DNA from: Heterobilharzia americana | Taxonomy: Eukaryota > Platyhelminthes > Trematoda > Strigeidida > Schistosomatidae | Length of the DNA stretch: 64,000 bases | Reading direction: 5' to 3' | Assembly: GCA_944470555.2 (NCBI GenBank) | Contig: OX104134.1 | Span: forward strand, 102,666,701 to 102,730,700 | Shown here: one piece after another, positions 62,201 through 64,000 of the stretch | How positions within the stretch are numbered: position 1 is the stretch's first letter | Layout: each line of letters begins with the position of its first letter | Notes under the pieces: model-generated | What the model was told of the DNA's origin: nothing | Databases searched by the model: none | What the model saw: the letters and a program-made list of their open reading frames with translations, nothing else | Made by a program: the position numbers and the translations under genes

Positions 62201-64000
62201 GGTTGAAAGTCTTACTCAGTGTTTGGTACATGGTTGTTTCATCTAAATAAAAAGTTGCTTCTTGCACAGTTACAAACTATTAGCCTTTGTGATTTCAGAC
62301 ACGTTGTTAATTCCCTATTCATGAATTGCTGATAATATTGTGTCTATATTATCGTTAAAGTGGTTCCTGGTTGACATGTAATTTAATTTGTTCATGATTT
62401 CGTCCCAAGTAAACACTAACTACCATGGAAAATATTTCACAGAAGAACATGATTTGAAAGATTGCTCTCTTTTTTTCTCTGTACGGAATATAGTTTCTTC
62501 TATAAATATACATTCAATTGTATATAGTTTTAATTGATCAATATCGATGATTTATTTATTTTATCCAGTATCCACTTGGTTAGGTTTATGTAAAGCGATT
62601 CATTTGTTCAGACTGCTGTTTTTACAATATTTCATTGTTTTTCTTCATACTTACTTCGATTTAGTCTCTAGAACTTTTGATTATATTCTGTTGGTTGCTT
62701 CAATTTTTATCTTATCGCCTTATATGCTGGTCTGCTGATTTGAAGCGTGGAAATATGGACTACCATCCTATGATGGTGTCAGTCAATTAAATTGACTGTG
62801 TTTGAAACTATTTTGTGGATAAACGTTATCATTTTGAAGTTTCTGTGTCGGACAGCTGTAAGAGACCGACAGAAATAATTCACTTAAATATATTTCCTGA
62901 AGTGTGACATTTATCACTACCTGTAAACATTTGGAACTTTGAAGACTATTCCAGCTTTCCAGTCAGACATCGTTGTTCGAGTGGAGCGGCAATCAATGAC
63001 AACTTGTGTTGCGTAAATGGTATCGAATCTGTTATCCATGATTTAAGCATTGTGACTATGCCTAAACTGTGGTGCATATGAACTTATTTCGACAAAGATA
63101 GATGCATGTCTGACTAATAAAGTATATAAATCTTAAATGGGAGGGATTTGGAGGATTTTCAAATGAATTTCTAAAAAACCTGACATTAAGATTATCCAGT
63201 GATCAACTGGCAAATCGACAGAAGTTCACTACCTGAACCGATAAAAAAATTTATCAACAGGGAACTAGCCGATAGATTTAAAACTCTTTTCTGCAATTAC
63301 TATTTTGGATGACATGAAAGAATACTTCTGTCCATAAGACGCAATGACACTAGAAAAGTTGAAATAGACTAGAAATATTTGATAAATAGATGAATACATG
63401 AAATCTTTTCGAAATGATGGGAAAGATTCGTAACTCAGGATAAGAATGATGATGGTTTGTTATTCTCTGAACTGCGGTATCTTTTCGTAGACATTTCACT
63501 ACCAGTCTTGATGGGATCCTCACTATTATATAAGTTTCTTTATGAAATGAGTGCTGAGGATGAATTTCTTTTTCTTTCATCAAACAGCAGTGTCATTTTC
63601 ACTGTCAATCACATTTTTCGTTTTATTTTATTCAGAAACTACAGGTTGTCCTTGAAAGGGCTTCTAGTTTATTGATTTCACATGAAAATATATAATCTTT
63701 TATGAAATCTGTCAGAAAATATTGATCATGTTTAAAATGTATTTTTACCTTACTGCTATTAACCCAGCATAATAATCCTAGAAACTAGTTCCCCATTGAT
63801 ATATTGTAGTGCTTCACAAATATCAGTCATAGTTTTGGCCATTTTCATTACATTTCACTACACACAACTATAATATGTTTTCCAGTTATGAAGTTATGAG
63901 GTTTTTGTGGATAAACAAAGTTATTCCTCTCTAAGAGGCTATAGGCAGGTGAATATATATACCTAGTATTCCCCCATATTCCTTAATAATGATGCATCGA
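59291..64000. other. Non-coding, nothing recognised
   Basis: No gene supported to the window end. Around 60.68-61.33 kb one plus-strand frame is fairly protein-like (contains VNADDVV) but is interrupted by many stops. I cannot assign it. Confidence 0.4.

Noticed and set aside
1..64000. CRISPR arrays, operons or other prokaryotic systems
   Set aside because: The window is eukaryotic: spliced channel gene, LINEs, SINEs and microsatellites, with no regularly spaced short repeats.

Overview
This is AT-rich nuclear DNA from an animal, most likely a blood fluke (Schistosoma or another schistosomatid). Four things point there: RTE-type non-LTR retrotransposon copies of the schistosome type, several SINEs of the Smalpha type carrying hammerhead ribozyme sequence, long (TA)n microsatellites, and very low gene density with intron-like sequence. 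The genus rests on recognition, not on a database search.

Only one gene is secure. It is the last coding exon, on the minus strand (35221-37361), of a two-pore-domain potassium channel of the TASK (KCNK3/KCNK9) subfamily. The exon opens inside the first pore signature (G|GYGH, phase 1), carries M2, M3, the second pore (TTIGFGD) and M4, then a very long tail ending in RRVSI. The first-pore exon must lie at higher coordinates. I looked for it between 37.4 and 64 kb and did not find it, so much of the right half may be intron or upstream sequence of this gene.

Layout: 1-9.9 kb is non-coding, with a 99%-identical 341-bp direct duplication (1-342 and 4480-4820), a decayed coding-like stretch beside it, and two (TA)n tracts. 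9.9-12.7 kb holds an RTE element on the minus strand that lacks its 3' end. 14.9-15.3 kb is a 102-bp inverted repeat around a tRNA-like core, with a hammerhead motif in each arm; the minus-strand one has an intact core. 22.5-23.7 kb holds a 5'-truncated RTE copy and 31.0-34.3 kb a near-full-length but frameshifted one. 35.2-37.4 kb is the channel exon. 39.1-39.2 kb is a 41-bp perfect inverted repeat. Smalpha-like SINEs, each with a different lesion in the ribozyme, sit at 26.6, 40.4, 44.8, 46.8, 50.2 and 50.5 kb. A family of about 140-bp palindromic units occurs singly at 24.7, 25.3 and 47.6 kb and as four neighbouring units at 49.0-49.6 kb. From 50.6 to 64 kb I see almost nothing.

The most interesting signals are the set of hammerhead-bearing SINEs (one apparently intact, others with identifiable single lesions), the clustered palindromic units, and the C-terminal 14-3-3/COPI-type motif kept on an otherwise unrelated, greatly enlarged channel tail.
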